From positions 1 through 45,975 of the forward strand of contig CANOZK010000019.1 in assembly GCA_947571775.1 (NCBI GenBank): a DNA stretch of 45,975 nt, written 5' to 3'. The notes below the pieces were generated by a model, which ran no database searches, was not told where the DNA came from, and saw only the letters and a program-made list of their open reading frames with translations. The DNA comes from an uncultured Lachnospiraceae bacterium. GTDB lineage: Bacteria > Bacillota > Clostridia > Lachnospirales > Lachnospiraceae. Made by a program: the position numbers and the translations under genes. Of this stretch, positions 7,755 to 16,089 are shown one piece after another (positions within the stretch are counted from its first letter, which is position 1; every line of letters begins with the position of its first letter).

Positions 7755-8747
7755 CTAGGCTTCCTCCTTTGCCAATCTGTTGATTAGGGATGTATACGAT
7801 ATGTATTCCGGGCACACGCTGTCGCAGCGGCCGCATCCTACGCACATCGGATACCCGAATCTTTTTTCAAAATCGTAGATTTTGTGCATAACTTTAAAGC
7901 GCAGCCGTTCCCCCTGGGTTTTGCGGAACTCAATGCCTCCGGCAATCTCGTCGTAGCCGTCCACCTGGCAGGAAGCCCAAACTCTCCGGCGTTCCCCGAC
8001 ATTTTCATTGTCGCGGTACAAAATGTCCTGCATGGTAAAACAGGTACAGGTGGGACAAACAAAGTTGCAGCGGCCGCAGCCAATACAGCGGCTTCCATAT
8101 TCTTCCCAAATGGGGTTGGAAAAACTGTCCACGGACAGATTCTTGGGCAGCGTTACTTTTTCGGCATTCTCGGTTACATATTCCGGCTGTACTTCGCAGG
8201 TCTGCGCCTTTTCAAAATAGGGCAGCAGATCTTGGGATTTGCAGTCCGCCCACACGCTCTCCTCGGATATTTTCAGATAGAGGGCGTAGGAATCGCAGCG
8301 GTTGGTTCCCATGCTGACGCAGAATCCGTTTTCACAGGTCGTACTGCATCCCATCAACACAAAACTTGCTTTTTCCCGCAGCCGCCGATAATAGAAGTCT
8401 TCCGGGCCGTTTTCCAGATAGATCGCGTCCAGCCGCTTGAGCGCGTGTAAATCGCAGCTTCGCAGGAAGATCAAAAGTCTCTTTTCGCTGCAAGACACAA
8501 CAGTGGTTTCCTCTTCTGTAAAATAAAACAGCGTTTCGTTGACGGCCAGCAACGCCTCCTTGAAGGAGTATTCCGATCTGCGCTCCCATTCTATTTCATC
8601 CAATGCATTGATTTTTCCATAACGGATGACGTCCGTATCGGAAAAGCACCCTTCTCCGGCAAAAACCTTCGGTGCAAAAATATCATAGTGTTCTTTTAAC
8701 TGCGCAAATATCTGATTGGCAGTTTCTCTTGATATCTGATATCCCAT
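7755..8747 (-). CDS. asrA: Anaerobic sulfite reductase subunit A (ferredoxin-like subunit)
   Basis: 330 residues from an ATG at 8747 with AAAGGAGAGGG upstream; a longer in-frame reading would cross the promoter. Two 4Fe-4S cluster motifs lie in the C-terminal half, CIGCGRCNFVCPTCTC and CVGCGRCDSVCPEY, the arrangement of the electron-transfer subunit. First gene of asrABC, with its own promoter and Crp/Fnr-type operator. Confidence 0.93.
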   Translation of the reverse strand: MGYQISRETANQIFAQLKEHYDIFAPKVFAGEGCFSDTDVIRYGKINALDEIEWERRSEYSFKEALLAVNETLFYFTEEETTVVSCSEKRLLIFLRSCDLHALKRLDAIYLENGPEDFYYRRLREKASFVLMGCSTTCENGFCVSMGTNRCDSYALYLKISEESVWADCKSQDLLPYFEKAQTCEVQPEYVTENAEKVTLPKNLSVDSFSNPIWEEYGSRCIGCGRCNFVCPTCTCFTMQDILYRDNENVGERRRVWASCQVDGYDEIAGGIEFRKTQGERLRFKVMHKIYDFEKRFGYPMCVGCGRCDSVCPEYISYTSLINRLAKEEA

Positions 8748-8784
8748 AGGCCCTCTCCTTTGCTTCTGTAATATGATTGATCCA

Positions 8785-8790
8785 ATTATA
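8785..8790 (-). promoter_or_regulatory. asrA -10 element
   Basis: Minus-strand TATAAT at 8785-8790. At 17 bp upstream the -35 position reads ACAGAA, a poor match, so the promoter looks activator dependent. The predicted start is near 8778. Confidence 0.65.
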
Positions 8791-8811
8791 AAAGCTGGAC
8801 AAAAAAGATTC

Positions 8812-8827
8812 TGTGACAATGATCACA
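8812..8827. promoter_or_regulatory. Crp/Fnr-type operator upstream of asrA
   Basis: TGTGA-N6-TCACA (8812-8827) is a perfect two-fold site of the Crp consensus type. Its centre (8819.5) lies about 41.5 bp upstream of the predicted asrA start, the class II activator position. The Crp/Fnr gene directly upstream is the obvious candidate to bind it. Confidence 0.8.
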
Positions 8828-8860
8828 AAATGGAAAAAAGCATGCCAAAATTTCCAGATT

Positions 8861-9541
8861 TCATTTGGTGTGAAAAACAGCCATTCGCTCCATATCTGGA
8901 ATGTAGATTTTCTTTTTTTCCATGAAAATCAATCCCTGATTGGCCAGTCTTTTGCAGACGCGGGAAGTGGTTTCCCTGGGCACGCCCAACAAATCGGCCA
9001 GAAACGTAACGCTTAGATCCATATCGATTAACATCCCCTTGTCTGTCTGCCGTCCAAAATCACGGGCCAGTTTCCAGAGCTTCGAGGCGAGCCTGCGCTC
9101 CAGATAAATGCTGCCCACGGTGTTTTGGAGCTGATGCTCCAGCCGAAATACTTTCCTCTCTTGGTATTCCAAAAGCGCTTTTGTGAGCAAAAAGTCCTTT
9201 TCCATCAAGGAGAGGAGCAGCTCCCGCCGGATGAGGTAAAACCGGCACAGTTCCATTGTCTCGCAAAAGATAACTCTGGAAGGATAGACAATGCTGTCGT
9301 TTGCAATGTTGTCTCTGCCTAAAATAAATAAGATTTTCTTTTTTCCGCATTTTGTCAGCGTATAGATCTGAACCTTGCCATCTAGGATAAAAAAGATATC
9401 CGGGCTTTCTTCCTGTCCGCGCAGACAAAGCCGGTCTTTGGAATAGACGGCAATTCTGCCAAGCTGCAGAAAACGCTTTCGGGTTTCGTCTTTGACCTCT
9501 TTTAAAAGCCACAACCGCTCGATTTTCTCGCAATCCTGCAT
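8861..9541 (-). CDS. Crp/Fnr-family transcription regulator, probable asr activator
   Basis: 226 residues from an ATG at 9541 with GGGGG upstream. It has an N-terminal cyclic-nucleotide-binding-like barrel (about 20-130) and a C-terminal winged helix with recognition helix VPRETTSRVCKRL. The RETxxR pattern resembles Crp, which reads TGTGA, with a Ser-Arg pair as in Fnr. The canonical Fnr N-terminal four-Cys cluster is absent, though scattered Cys residues occur. It lies just upstream of asrA on the same strand, with a TGTGA palindrome in the gap. The ligand is not predictable; a sulfite, redox or heme-type signal is guesswork. Confidence 0.88.
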   Translation of the reverse strand: MQDCEKIERLWLLKEVKDETRKRFLQLGRIAVYSKDRLCLRGQEESPDIFFILDGKVQIYTLTKCGKKKILFILGRDNIANDSIVYPSRVIFCETMELCRFYLIRRELLLSLMEKDFLLTKALLEYQERKVFRLEHQLQNTVGSIYLERRLASKLWKLARDFGRQTDKGMLIDMDLSVTFLADLLGVPRETTSRVCKRLANQGLIFMEKKKIYIPDMERMAVFHTK

Positions 9542-9596
9542 CAAATTCCCCCTTTCGTTTTTTCTGATTATATCATAAGATTGGAGGATAAAGACA

Positions 9597-9630
9597 GAAA
9601 AAAAGAAGGCCCTGATTTCTCAAGGTCTTC
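9597..9630 (-). terminator. Terminator after the coiled-coil protein gene
   Basis: GAAGGCCCT (9605-9613) pairs imperfectly with AAGGTCTTC (9622-9630); the minus-strand continuation is TTCTTTTTTTCT. Confidence 0.55.
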
Positions 9631-9658
9631 CCGAAAAGAAGTTTGAATCCAATCTCTT

Positions 9659-10126
9659 TTATTCATATGTAAATTTGGTGTGCTGCCGCCGATATGTATC
9701 GTTGTCTTTTCTTTTCAGCTCTTCTTCCACCTGGGATAGCTGTTTTTTCAAGTTCTCCTGTTTGTCTGGATCGTCTTTTGTCTGGGCAATCTCCTGTTTC
9801 AGTTGCGCTTTTTTCTTTTTTAACTTCTCGATTTCTCTGTCCACTTCGTCGGTGTTGGCGATGCATTTTTTCTCCTCTGCGGATTTCTTTGCCGGGGCAG
9901 ATGATTTGGGCGGATCAAGCTTTCCGTCTTTGTCGTATAATCCTGCACAAAGGGGTTCTTCCTCAGGGGTGTAGGTATCCCGTGTCAGTCTTTTCGGGCT
10001 CTTGGAATCCTCTGCCTGGTTCATCTGTTTTTCTTCTTCCGCTTTCTTTTCTGCTTTCGCTTCTTCGATTTTTTTGTTCTGTATGTCTGCTGCCGATACA
10101 GGTGTGTGGTTGGAAATGGTAATCAT
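9659..10126 (-). CDS. Hypothetical charged coiled-coil protein
   Basis: 155 residues, ATG at 10126 after GGGAGGG. It is extremely rich in Lys, Glu and Asp, with two helical stretches: about 15-40 (KKIEEAKAEKKAEEEKQ) and 95-140, which has a heptad-like pattern (REIEKLKKKKAQLKQEIAQ) suggesting a coiled coil. There is no signal peptide or membrane segment. I recognise no family. It has its own terminator, and the only upstream neighbour on the same strand is the kinase gene 48 bp away. Confidence 0.7.
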   Translation of the reverse strand: MITISNHTPVSAADIQNKKIEEAKAEKKAEEEKQMNQAEDSKSPKRLTRDTYTPEEEPLCAGLYDKDGKLDPPKSSAPAKKSAEEKKCIANTDEVDREIEKLKKKKAQLKQEIAQTKDDPDKQENLKKQLSQVEEELKRKDNDTYRRQHTKFTYE

Positions 10127-10174
10127 ATAAGCCCTCCCATCTTTGTCTTTCTTCGTTTTTTGTTAAAGCTTATT

Positions 10175-11524
10175 TTAAACCTCCCTCCGAAGATTACAAG
10201 GCTTTTGACTTGAACGGTCATCTGCATGTATTGAAATGTCAAGCAGCACATACAGCCGAAAGAGAAAACCGCCGGCTTCTGATTTTATTTCGATTTCCAT
10301 TGTGCCGTTATATTTTTCGGCAACGGCCCCCACATTGGAAAGCCCGATGCCGATTTCCCGACGCGGCTGGGAAAGGCAGGTATTTTCAAATGTCAGCAGA
10401 TAAAAATCCCCCTGCCGTTCTCCCGTAATACGGATAAACATTTCCCGGCAAAGAGAATCTTCCTGCTTGTCCGCTGTCCCGGCGCGTATGGCGTTATCCA
10501 TTGCATTGGAAAAAATAATACAGAAATCCAGATCTTCCACGCCGCATGGCTGGGGCAGAATCAAAGAAACTTCTATTTGAATGCCCCTGCTTCTGGCAAG
10601 GTTTTCTTTTTCCCCTAATAAAATATCGACCACCGGATTGCCCGTATGCCAGGGAAACGACAGGGCGTTCGCCGTGGCTTCTAGTTTTTGCAGATACTCT
10701 TGCGCCTGGTAGATTTTTTGGGATTTTAAAAGCCCGTCCAGCACAGACAGGTGATTTTGGATATCGTGGCGGAAAGATTTCGTCTGCTCATCGCGCATTT
10801 TGGCCTCCGCCACATACATTTTCTGTGCCTGGGTTTCCTGTTTTAACAGGGCAATCGCGGCCTGCGCCTGAAAGCTCCGGCAAATACGCCGCCAGGCATA
10901 CAAGGCGCTCAGAAGCGTGCTCAGGCTCAAAAGCTGTAAAGCCAGCAAAGCAGCCTGTTTTCCTGGTTCTATCGAATCCACACGAACCCCATTGTACGAA
11001 GTCTCCAAAATATACAGCTCGGCCGCAAAAAGAAACAGGCCGGGCGGCAGCAGAATCCAGATAGCAGATTCCCCTCCCTCCGCCAAAGAAAACCATTTCA
11101 GAACCAACTGGTAACAGCATATGCACAGCGCCAGCGCAAAAAGATCCGCCAGAATCACCAAAACATACATAAGCAGCATCAGATGGACGGTTTTTGGGAA
11201 AAGCAAAAATTCCACGGCGTTCATCATGCCAGTAGAAAGCTGTGAGATGTAAACGGCCAAAACCGCCGCAATACAAGCATCCGGGCGGCGTTTTTTTAAG
11301 GCAAAGCGGCTGATAAGATATAAAGGGAGCAGCTCCCAGAGCACGGTCAAATGCCCGGCATGAAGAGCAAGCGCCACTCCCTGGATGACATACAAAGAAA
11401 AAAGATACAAAAGATAGGATTTCCAATCCGGGTTCTTTTTCGTAAAGCGTCCCACAAAAAAGATATGCAGGATGCCCTCCCCGGTAATGTACAAATAACC
11501 CAGACAGAAAAGAAAACCATCCAT
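10175..11524 (-). CDS. AgrC-like GHKL sensor histidine kinase
   Basis: 449 residues. Six or so hydrophobic segments fill residues 1-215, followed by a coiled-coil linker, the dimerisation box SFRHDIQNH with phospho-acceptor His253, an N box (FSNAMDNAI, near 335) and the glycine box GIGLSNV (near 400). This is the layout of AgrC/FsrC-type kinases that sense peptides and partner with LytTR response regulators. The expected regulator gene lies just upstream on the same strand but is only a fragment (11533-11688), so the kinase appears orphaned here. Whether it still signals to another regulator is unknown. Confidence 0.88.
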   Translation of the reverse strand: MDGFLFCLGYLYITGEGILHIFFVGRFTKKNPDWKSYLLYLFSLYVIQGVALALHAGHLTVLWELLPLYLISRFALKKRRPDACIAAVLAVYISQLSTGMMNAVEFLLFPKTVHLMLLMYVLVILADLFALALCICCYQLVLKWFSLAEGGESAIWILLPPGLFLFAAELYILETSYNGVRVDSIEPGKQAALLALQLLSLSTLLSALYAWRRICRSFQAQAAIALLKQETQAQKMYVAEAKMRDEQTKSFRHDIQNHLSVLDGLLKSQKIYQAQEYLQKLEATANALSFPWHTGNPVVDILLGEKENLARSRGIQIEVSLILPQPCGVEDLDFCIIFSNAMDNAIRAGTADKQEDSLCREMFIRITGERQGDFYLLTFENTCLSQPRREIGIGLSNVGAVAEKYNGTMEIEIKSEAGGFLFRLYVLLDISIHADDRSSQKPCNLRREV

Positions 11525-11532
11525 TTTCAGTG

Positions 11533-11688
11533 CTACCTTCCTTTCATATGCACAAGAAGCGCCGGACAGCCGTTTCTGCGCAAGATCCGGGCTGTCTCCA
11601 TACCATCAGGCTGTTCCATAAAGATATCCAGAAAAATCAGATCAAACGGATCTTTACGCGCCAAAAGCCCCCTGCCATTGGAGCTTGA
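11533..11688 (-). pseudogene. Remnant of a LytTR-type response regulator (receiver fragment)
   Basis: On the minus strand one frame reads LLARKDPFDLIFLDIF followed by MEQPDGMETARILRRNG, the middle of a receiver domain including the phospho-acceptor Asp (IFLD) and the following P-D-G-M loop. It ends at a TAG (11533-11535) after ALLVHMKGR, before the rest of the receiver and the whole DNA-binding domain. Upstream the frame closes at a TGA, and no start codon precedes the conserved part. It sits where an AgrA-like partner of the adjacent kinase would be. Both ends are missing, consistent with deletion. Confidence 0.8.
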
Positions 11689-11707
11689 TCATCAAAATCA
11701 CCCACTA

Positions 11708-12982
11708 TTAAGAAGGAAAATCCTTTACCGCTTCCGAAATATCGGTTCCGGCTCCAACCTTTTTCAGCATCCGCCACCATGCGGCGCGCGCCTCTGTCCA
11801 TCCAGGAGTAATCTGATAATAATCGCCCATGTATGGCGTAAAAATGCTGTATTCCGTCATAAGCATATCATTTTCATAGATGTCTTCCATCTCCCGCACT
11901 GGCCAGTAGGAAGACGCACGTACTGCCCTGATATAGGGGGCGTCGTTTTCTGTGATATACCGGATAAAGGCTTTTGACGCCTCGATTCGCTCCTCGCTGT
12001 CATTGTCAAAGACGCCGAAGCCCCAGATACCCCCCTGAAGCTTCGGAGTATCCTCATCGGTCGGAAACGCTATGGGAAAAACTTCAAAATCCAAATCCGG
12101 GTGGTTGATGGTCTGCTGCACCTCCAAAGAAACATTCCAGCAGAAACACATCGCAGTTTCTTTTTTGCAAAACGCATTAATTGCATCCGAAGAAGAAAAA
12201 TCCGGCTCGAAGATAATGCCTTCCAAATCATAAAGAAGCTTTAGGGCTTTCCGGTTCTCTTGGCTGTCAATGGTATATGTCGTATGCGCGGCGTCGGTAA
12301 AGGATCCGCCATACAGATTGTTTACCAGAGCGCGCGTCCCCTGATCGCCGCTTTGATTTTTACAATATACAATGCCTGCATTTTCCTGCCCGTAAGCGGT
12401 CAGCGCCCGAACCGCCTCGATAAACCCCTCTGTGGTCCAAGTGTGGGATTCTTCATCGATATACGAAAGGGCTCCTGCCTCCTGAAACATATCGTAATTG
12501 ATGGACATACAGTGCGCGGACATACAGATTGGAAATTCATAATAAGCGCCGTTCTGGTGCTGGCAGGCTTTTCGGATATGATTGTATATCATACCGGCCT
12601 TCTCGGATTGCCATAGATCGGATAAGTCAGCCATCCATCCCTGTTCGCCCCAGGCCGCCACAAGACGCTCTGGGCCTTCCAGGATCAGATCCGGCGCGCT
12701 GCCGTCCAAAACAGCCTGATTGACTCTTTCATCCCCGTTTTCGTAGTCCAGATATTCCACAGAAATATGGATATTCGGATATTCCTTGTGAAAACCGGTC
12801 AGCATATTGGCTACCGAGGTGGGATTGCCCCAGTTGCCGACTGGAAATGTCCACAAAACCAATTCCGTAATTTCCTGACTGTTGTTGTTCTCCCTTGATT
12901 CGATCATTTCGGGTTTGCCGTTGCAAGAAGACAGAAGAACAGCAGACAGCAGGAAACATAATAAAATATATATTTTTTTCAT
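11708..12982 (-). CDS. Extracellular solute-binding lipoprotein (family 1), kinase-linked
   Basis: 424 residues. A lipoprotein signal peptide ends at Cys20 (LLSSC). The mature part is a type 1 sugar-binding protein: LVLWTFPVGNW strand, YPNIHISVEYLDYENGDERV, and PDLILEGPERL in the hinge region. No permease or ATPase gene is nearby. It follows the Cache hybrid kinase by 25 bp in the same direction, so it may serve as a ligand-presenting partner for that sensor, as known for solute-binding proteins co-encoded with two-component systems. The ligand is probably a carbohydrate. The start at 12982 has a weakly spaced GAGGAAAA site. Confidence 0.85.
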   Translation of the reverse strand: MKKIYILLCFLLSAVLLSSCNGKPEMIESRENNNSQEITELVLWTFPVGNWGNPTSVANMLTGFHKEYPNIHISVEYLDYENGDERVNQAVLDGSAPDLILEGPERLVAAWGEQGWMADLSDLWQSEKAGMIYNHIRKACQHQNGAYYEFPICMSAHCMSINYDMFQEAGALSYIDEESHTWTTEGFIEAVRALTAYGQENAGIVYCKNQSGDQGTRALVNNLYGGSFTDAAHTTYTIDSQENRKALKLLYDLEGIIFEPDFSSSDAINAFCKKETAMCFCWNVSLEVQQTINHPDLDFEVFPIAFPTDEDTPKLQGGIWGFGVFDNDSEERIEASKAFIRYITENDAPYIRAVRASSYWPVREMEDIYENDMLMTEYSIFTPYMGDYYQITPGWTEARAAWWRMLKKVGAGTDISEAVKDFPS

Positions 12983-13007
12983 AATTTAAAATTTTTCCTC
13001 AATTTTA

Positions 13008-15584
13008 TCAATTATTCTCACACAGATATTGCTTTAACAAGAAAAGAACCTCCTGCAAATCAAAAGGCTTTTTTGTATGGGCATTCATACCGTGCTCCAG
13101 ACATTTTTGGATATCATCCTCGAATCCATCTGCACTGACTGCAATAATCGGAATACTCCTTGCCTCCTCCCTGTTTAGCTTTCGGATGGTGACTGCCGCC
13201 TCAAAGCCTGTCATAACAGGCATCCGAAGATCCATTAATATGGCGTCATACCATCCCGGATCGGACTGTTTGAATTTTTCCACGCAGATCTGGCCGTTTT
13301 CCGCCCAGTCCATTTCCAGTCCAAATTCAGAGAGCATCTCATCAGCAATTTCCCAGTTTAGCTCATTATCTTCGGCGATAAGAATGTGTTTGCCTTGTAA
13401 ATCAATGTCGGATTCATCTTCCTGTTCCTGCAAAGAAGCGGTTTCTTCTGTAAATGGCCGCAGGCCGTAATAGAGACTGGAACGAAACAGCGGCTTAGAA
13501 ATAAAGTGACGGATTCCAACTTTTTCAGCTCTCGTCTCCAGTTCATCCCATTCGCCGTCTGTAAGAAGTACAATCGGCAGCTTGGAATCAAGACGGCTGG
13601 AGAGTTCCCCGGCGCTTTGTATCCCATCCTGCCCTTGCAGATCCCAGTCTATCAAAATGATGTGATAGTGCTCATTATTGCTGCGGCGCTCCTCTATCAT
13701 TTGAAAAGCCTGTTTGATATCTGTTGCAGACTCTGCTTGCAGTCCGATGGATTCCAATGAGGAAACAGCGAGACTCCCTGCGATTTCATCATCGTCTATA
13801 ACCAGAATGCTGCGGCTCGGCAAATACAGCTTTTTCTCCGGCTGCATTGTTTTTTCCATATCCAAAACAACATGAAAATCGCTGCCTTTTCCCTGTTCGC
13901 TCTCCACGGCGATGGTGCCGCCCATCGCATCTATGATGTACTTGGTAATGGTCATACCCATTCCCGCTCCGGCTGTTTGATCGACACGGGCATTATCTTC
14001 TCTTGCAAATGCATCAAATATCCTATCCTGAAATTCTTTCGACATCCCGATACCATCGTCTTTGATATGCAGATGCGAACGGATGAATCCTTTTCCCTTC
14101 GGAGAAGACTCTTCGTACAATTCAGCCTCAATGGTGCCGCCTTCCGGGGTAAATTTTACCGCGTTTCCAAGAATGTTCAAAAGAATCTGACTCAAACGGA
14201 CGCGATCCGAACATACATGTTCGTAGTAAATATCCCGTACATAAATATGAAAATGCTGCTTTTTCTCCTGGATCTGCGGCTGAATAACTGTGGTAATATT
14301 CTGCATAATTTCACGCAGAGAAAGCGGTTCCATATTCAATATCAGATTTCCGCTCTCGATTTTGGACATATCCAGCATATCGTTGATCAGTCCCAGCAGA
14401 TGCCGGCTGGATATGTGTATTCTTTTTAAACAGGAACGCACCCGCGGCGGGTTGTCTAGGTTGCTGATAGCGATCGACGTCATCCCCATAATGCCGTTCA
14501 TCGGTGTGCGGATATCGTGGCTCATATTGGAAAGAAATTCATTTTTAGCTTTGTTCGAGCGTTCTGCGGACAACTTTGCCTGTTCGGCAGTCTCCCTGGC
14601 TTTCTCCAATGCACGCATTTGCACTTTTGTCAGGTGATAATACCTGACAAAAACAAGAAGCAGCGCGCAGATGATCAGACTGCAGCCGCCAATGGAAATA
14701 TAAGACCATCTTTTTCGGAGAAGATCTACCGTTTCATCCAGCGTATTATGAGAGATTTGCAAAAGCAAATGCCATTCTGAATTCTGAAGATTAGTACAAT
14801 AAACATTCCAGTGTTCGCCTGAGATCAGGACTTCACTGGTATAATCCCTGTCGGCCTCCAGGGCGTCACGAAATTCTTGCGCATACTGGATCGGTTCCTT
14901 TCCACCATATGTCTCATAAAAGCTTTCCACCTGTTCAAAATAATTTTTTTCTTCCATGTTACTGTTGTGCAAAACATAGCTACCATCGTCGCGAATAATC
15001 GAATATTCAACGCCGCTGCTTTGAATATTATTTTCCAATATATCGTTAAGATAACTGGCAGGCAGTCCTGCGACTAGCGCGGTGCTTGTATTTCCGTCCC
15101 TCATAGGATAAATAGCCGGCACACCCATCAATACAATTGGAGTCCCCGCCGCATCCTTTCCCGCACAGACGTTATATCTGCCCCCTTGGACAGAGCGGTG
15201 CAATGCCTCTGGGACATCTGCTGTCACCTGCGAACCATAGAGCATATGAAAGTTTCCGTCATCCGTGTAAAACGCCAGATATTCAAACCCTACCGAGCGG
15301 GCATTGTAGGTCAGCCCTATCTGCATAGAGGTTTGACCTGTAAAGCGTCCGGGCGGAACGGCATCCACCAGCGATTCCACTTGAGACAGACGAAGCTCAA
15401 TAGCGGTTCCGAAATGCGAGGAGACTTGCTCGCTGATTCCTGACATATAAAAAACGCCTAACTGGCGAATGGCATTTTCCCCCATCAAATTCATGCAGAT
15501 TGTCTGAATGATAAATATAAATATACAAAAAAGCGATATTAGAACAAGGCTTATTTTCAAAAAATGTGTCGTTCTGTTTTCCAT
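13008..15584 (-). CDS. Cache-domain hybrid sensor histidine kinase with two receiver domains
   Basis: 858 residues from an ATG at 15584 with GGGAG upstream. Order: transmembrane helix (about 9-29), extracellular double-Cache-like sensor (about 40-295), second helix (about 300-322), HisKA with NMSHDIRTPMNG, HATPase with NILGNAVKFTPEGG and DDGIGMS, receiver 1 (ILVIDDDE; acceptor Asp in LIDWDLQG) and receiver 2 (ILIAEDNE; acceptor Asp in LMDLRMPV). No Hpt or DNA-binding output domain is present, so output must go through another protein. It is transcribed with the downstream solute-binding lipoprotein. Receiver 1 has an atypical WDLQG loop and may be weakly active. Confidence 0.92.
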   Translation of the reverse strand: MENRTTHFLKISLVLISLFCIFIFIIQTICMNLMGENAIRQLGVFYMSGISEQVSSHFGTAIELRLSQVESLVDAVPPGRFTGQTSMQIGLTYNARSVGFEYLAFYTDDGNFHMLYGSQVTADVPEALHRSVQGGRYNVCAGKDAAGTPIVLMGVPAIYPMRDGNTSTALVAGLPASYLNDILENNIQSSGVEYSIIRDDGSYVLHNSNMEEKNYFEQVESFYETYGGKEPIQYAQEFRDALEADRDYTSEVLISGEHWNVYCTNLQNSEWHLLLQISHNTLDETVDLLRKRWSYISIGGCSLIICALLLVFVRYYHLTKVQMRALEKARETAEQAKLSAERSNKAKNEFLSNMSHDIRTPMNGIMGMTSIAISNLDNPPRVRSCLKRIHISSRHLLGLINDMLDMSKIESGNLILNMEPLSLREIMQNITTVIQPQIQEKKQHFHIYVRDIYYEHVCSDRVRLSQILLNILGNAVKFTPEGGTIEAELYEESSPKGKGFIRSHLHIKDDGIGMSKEFQDRIFDAFAREDNARVDQTAGAGMGMTITKYIIDAMGGTIAVESEQGKGSDFHVVLDMEKTMQPEKKLYLPSRSILVIDDDEIAGSLAVSSLESIGLQAESATDIKQAFQMIEERRSNNEHYHIILIDWDLQGQDGIQSAGELSSRLDSKLPIVLLTDGEWDELETRAEKVGIRHFISKPLFRSSLYYGLRPFTEETASLQEQEDESDIDLQGKHILIAEDNELNWEIADEMLSEFGLEMDWAENGQICVEKFKQSDPGWYDAILMDLRMPVMTGFEAAVTIRKLNREEARSIPIIAVSADGFEDDIQKCLEHGMNAHTKKPFDLQEVLFLLKQYLCENN

Positions 15585-15630
15585 AGTTTCTATCTCCCAA
15601 AAATTTATTAAACTTCGACAAATATATAGC

Positions 15631-15672
15631 CCCCAAAAGACAGACCGTAACAAATATGGTCAGCCGTTGGGG
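15631..15672 (-). other. Nested stem-loop in the hybrid kinase leader
   Basis: CCCCAA/TTGGGG (15631-15636, 15667-15672) encloses GACC/GGTC (15643-15646, 15658-15661). It lies in the predicted 5' leader between the kinase promoter and its start; no T-run follows, so it is not a plain terminator. Confidence 0.45.
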
Positions 15673-15711
15673 TTTATTTAAGAATTTTTTTAAATTAAAT
15701 GTATAATATTT

Positions 15712-15740
15712 AGTATATCAGTCTGGAAATTAAAAGACAA
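15712..15740 (-). promoter_or_regulatory. Promoter of the hybrid kinase-binding protein operon
   Basis: Minus-strand TTGTCT (15735-15740), 17-bp spacer, TATACT (15712-15717). It lies back to back with the dapA promoter, with only about 10 bp between the two -35 boxes. Confidence 0.6.
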
Positions 15741-15750
15741 CTTTTTTTCG

Positions 15751-15779
15751 TTGACAATCAAAAGTTTTCGTGATATAGT
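15751..15779 (+). promoter_or_regulatory. dapA riboswitch promoter
   Basis: A consensus TTGACA (15751-15756), 17-bp spacer and TATAGT (15774-15779) predict a start near 15786, just before the riboswitch P1 stem. Confidence 0.8.
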
Positions 15780-15797
15780 TATCACAATTTATAGAAT

Positions 15798-15990
15798 AGA
15801 TAGAGGTTGCGTTTTTCATCAGTAATCTGTCGGATGTTTCAGGTACAGGAGAAGACAGGAGAAAGGGAAAGGCGCCGAAAGGATATAGGTGCCTGAATCC
15901 GTATCCTTGGGCATATGGTAAAGAATCATATGACTGTCATCCAAAAGAAAATGGATTTTGAAAACCGATTTTCAGGATGGGGCGCTATCT
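15798..15990 (+). promoter_or_regulatory. Lysine riboswitch (L box)
   Basis: The closing P1 stem pairs AGATAG (15798-15803) with CTATCT (15985-15990). Inside are the conserved L-box segments: AGAGGTTGCG just after P1, GGGAAAGGCGCCGAAAGG in the middle, GACTGTCAT late, and GGGGCGC before the closing strand. The length (about 190 nt) and place upstream of dapA fit the lysine aptamer. Lysine binding is expected to favour the terminator at 16024. Confidence 0.9.
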
Positions 15991-16023
15991 AGGGAGTATT
16001 TCTTGTGTTCGTATATTCTTTAG

Positions 16024-16050
16024 AAGCAAACTTCTGTTTGCTTTTTTTGT
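16024..16050 (+). terminator. Riboswitch expression-platform terminator
   Basis: AAGCAAAC (16024-16031) and GTTTGCTT (16036-16043) form a perfect 8-bp stem with a TTCT loop, followed by a T-run, 40 bp before the dapA start. Confidence 0.85.
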
Positions 16051-16089
16051 TTTATTTACGAAATGTTTTCTAAAAAAGGAGGAATTGTA

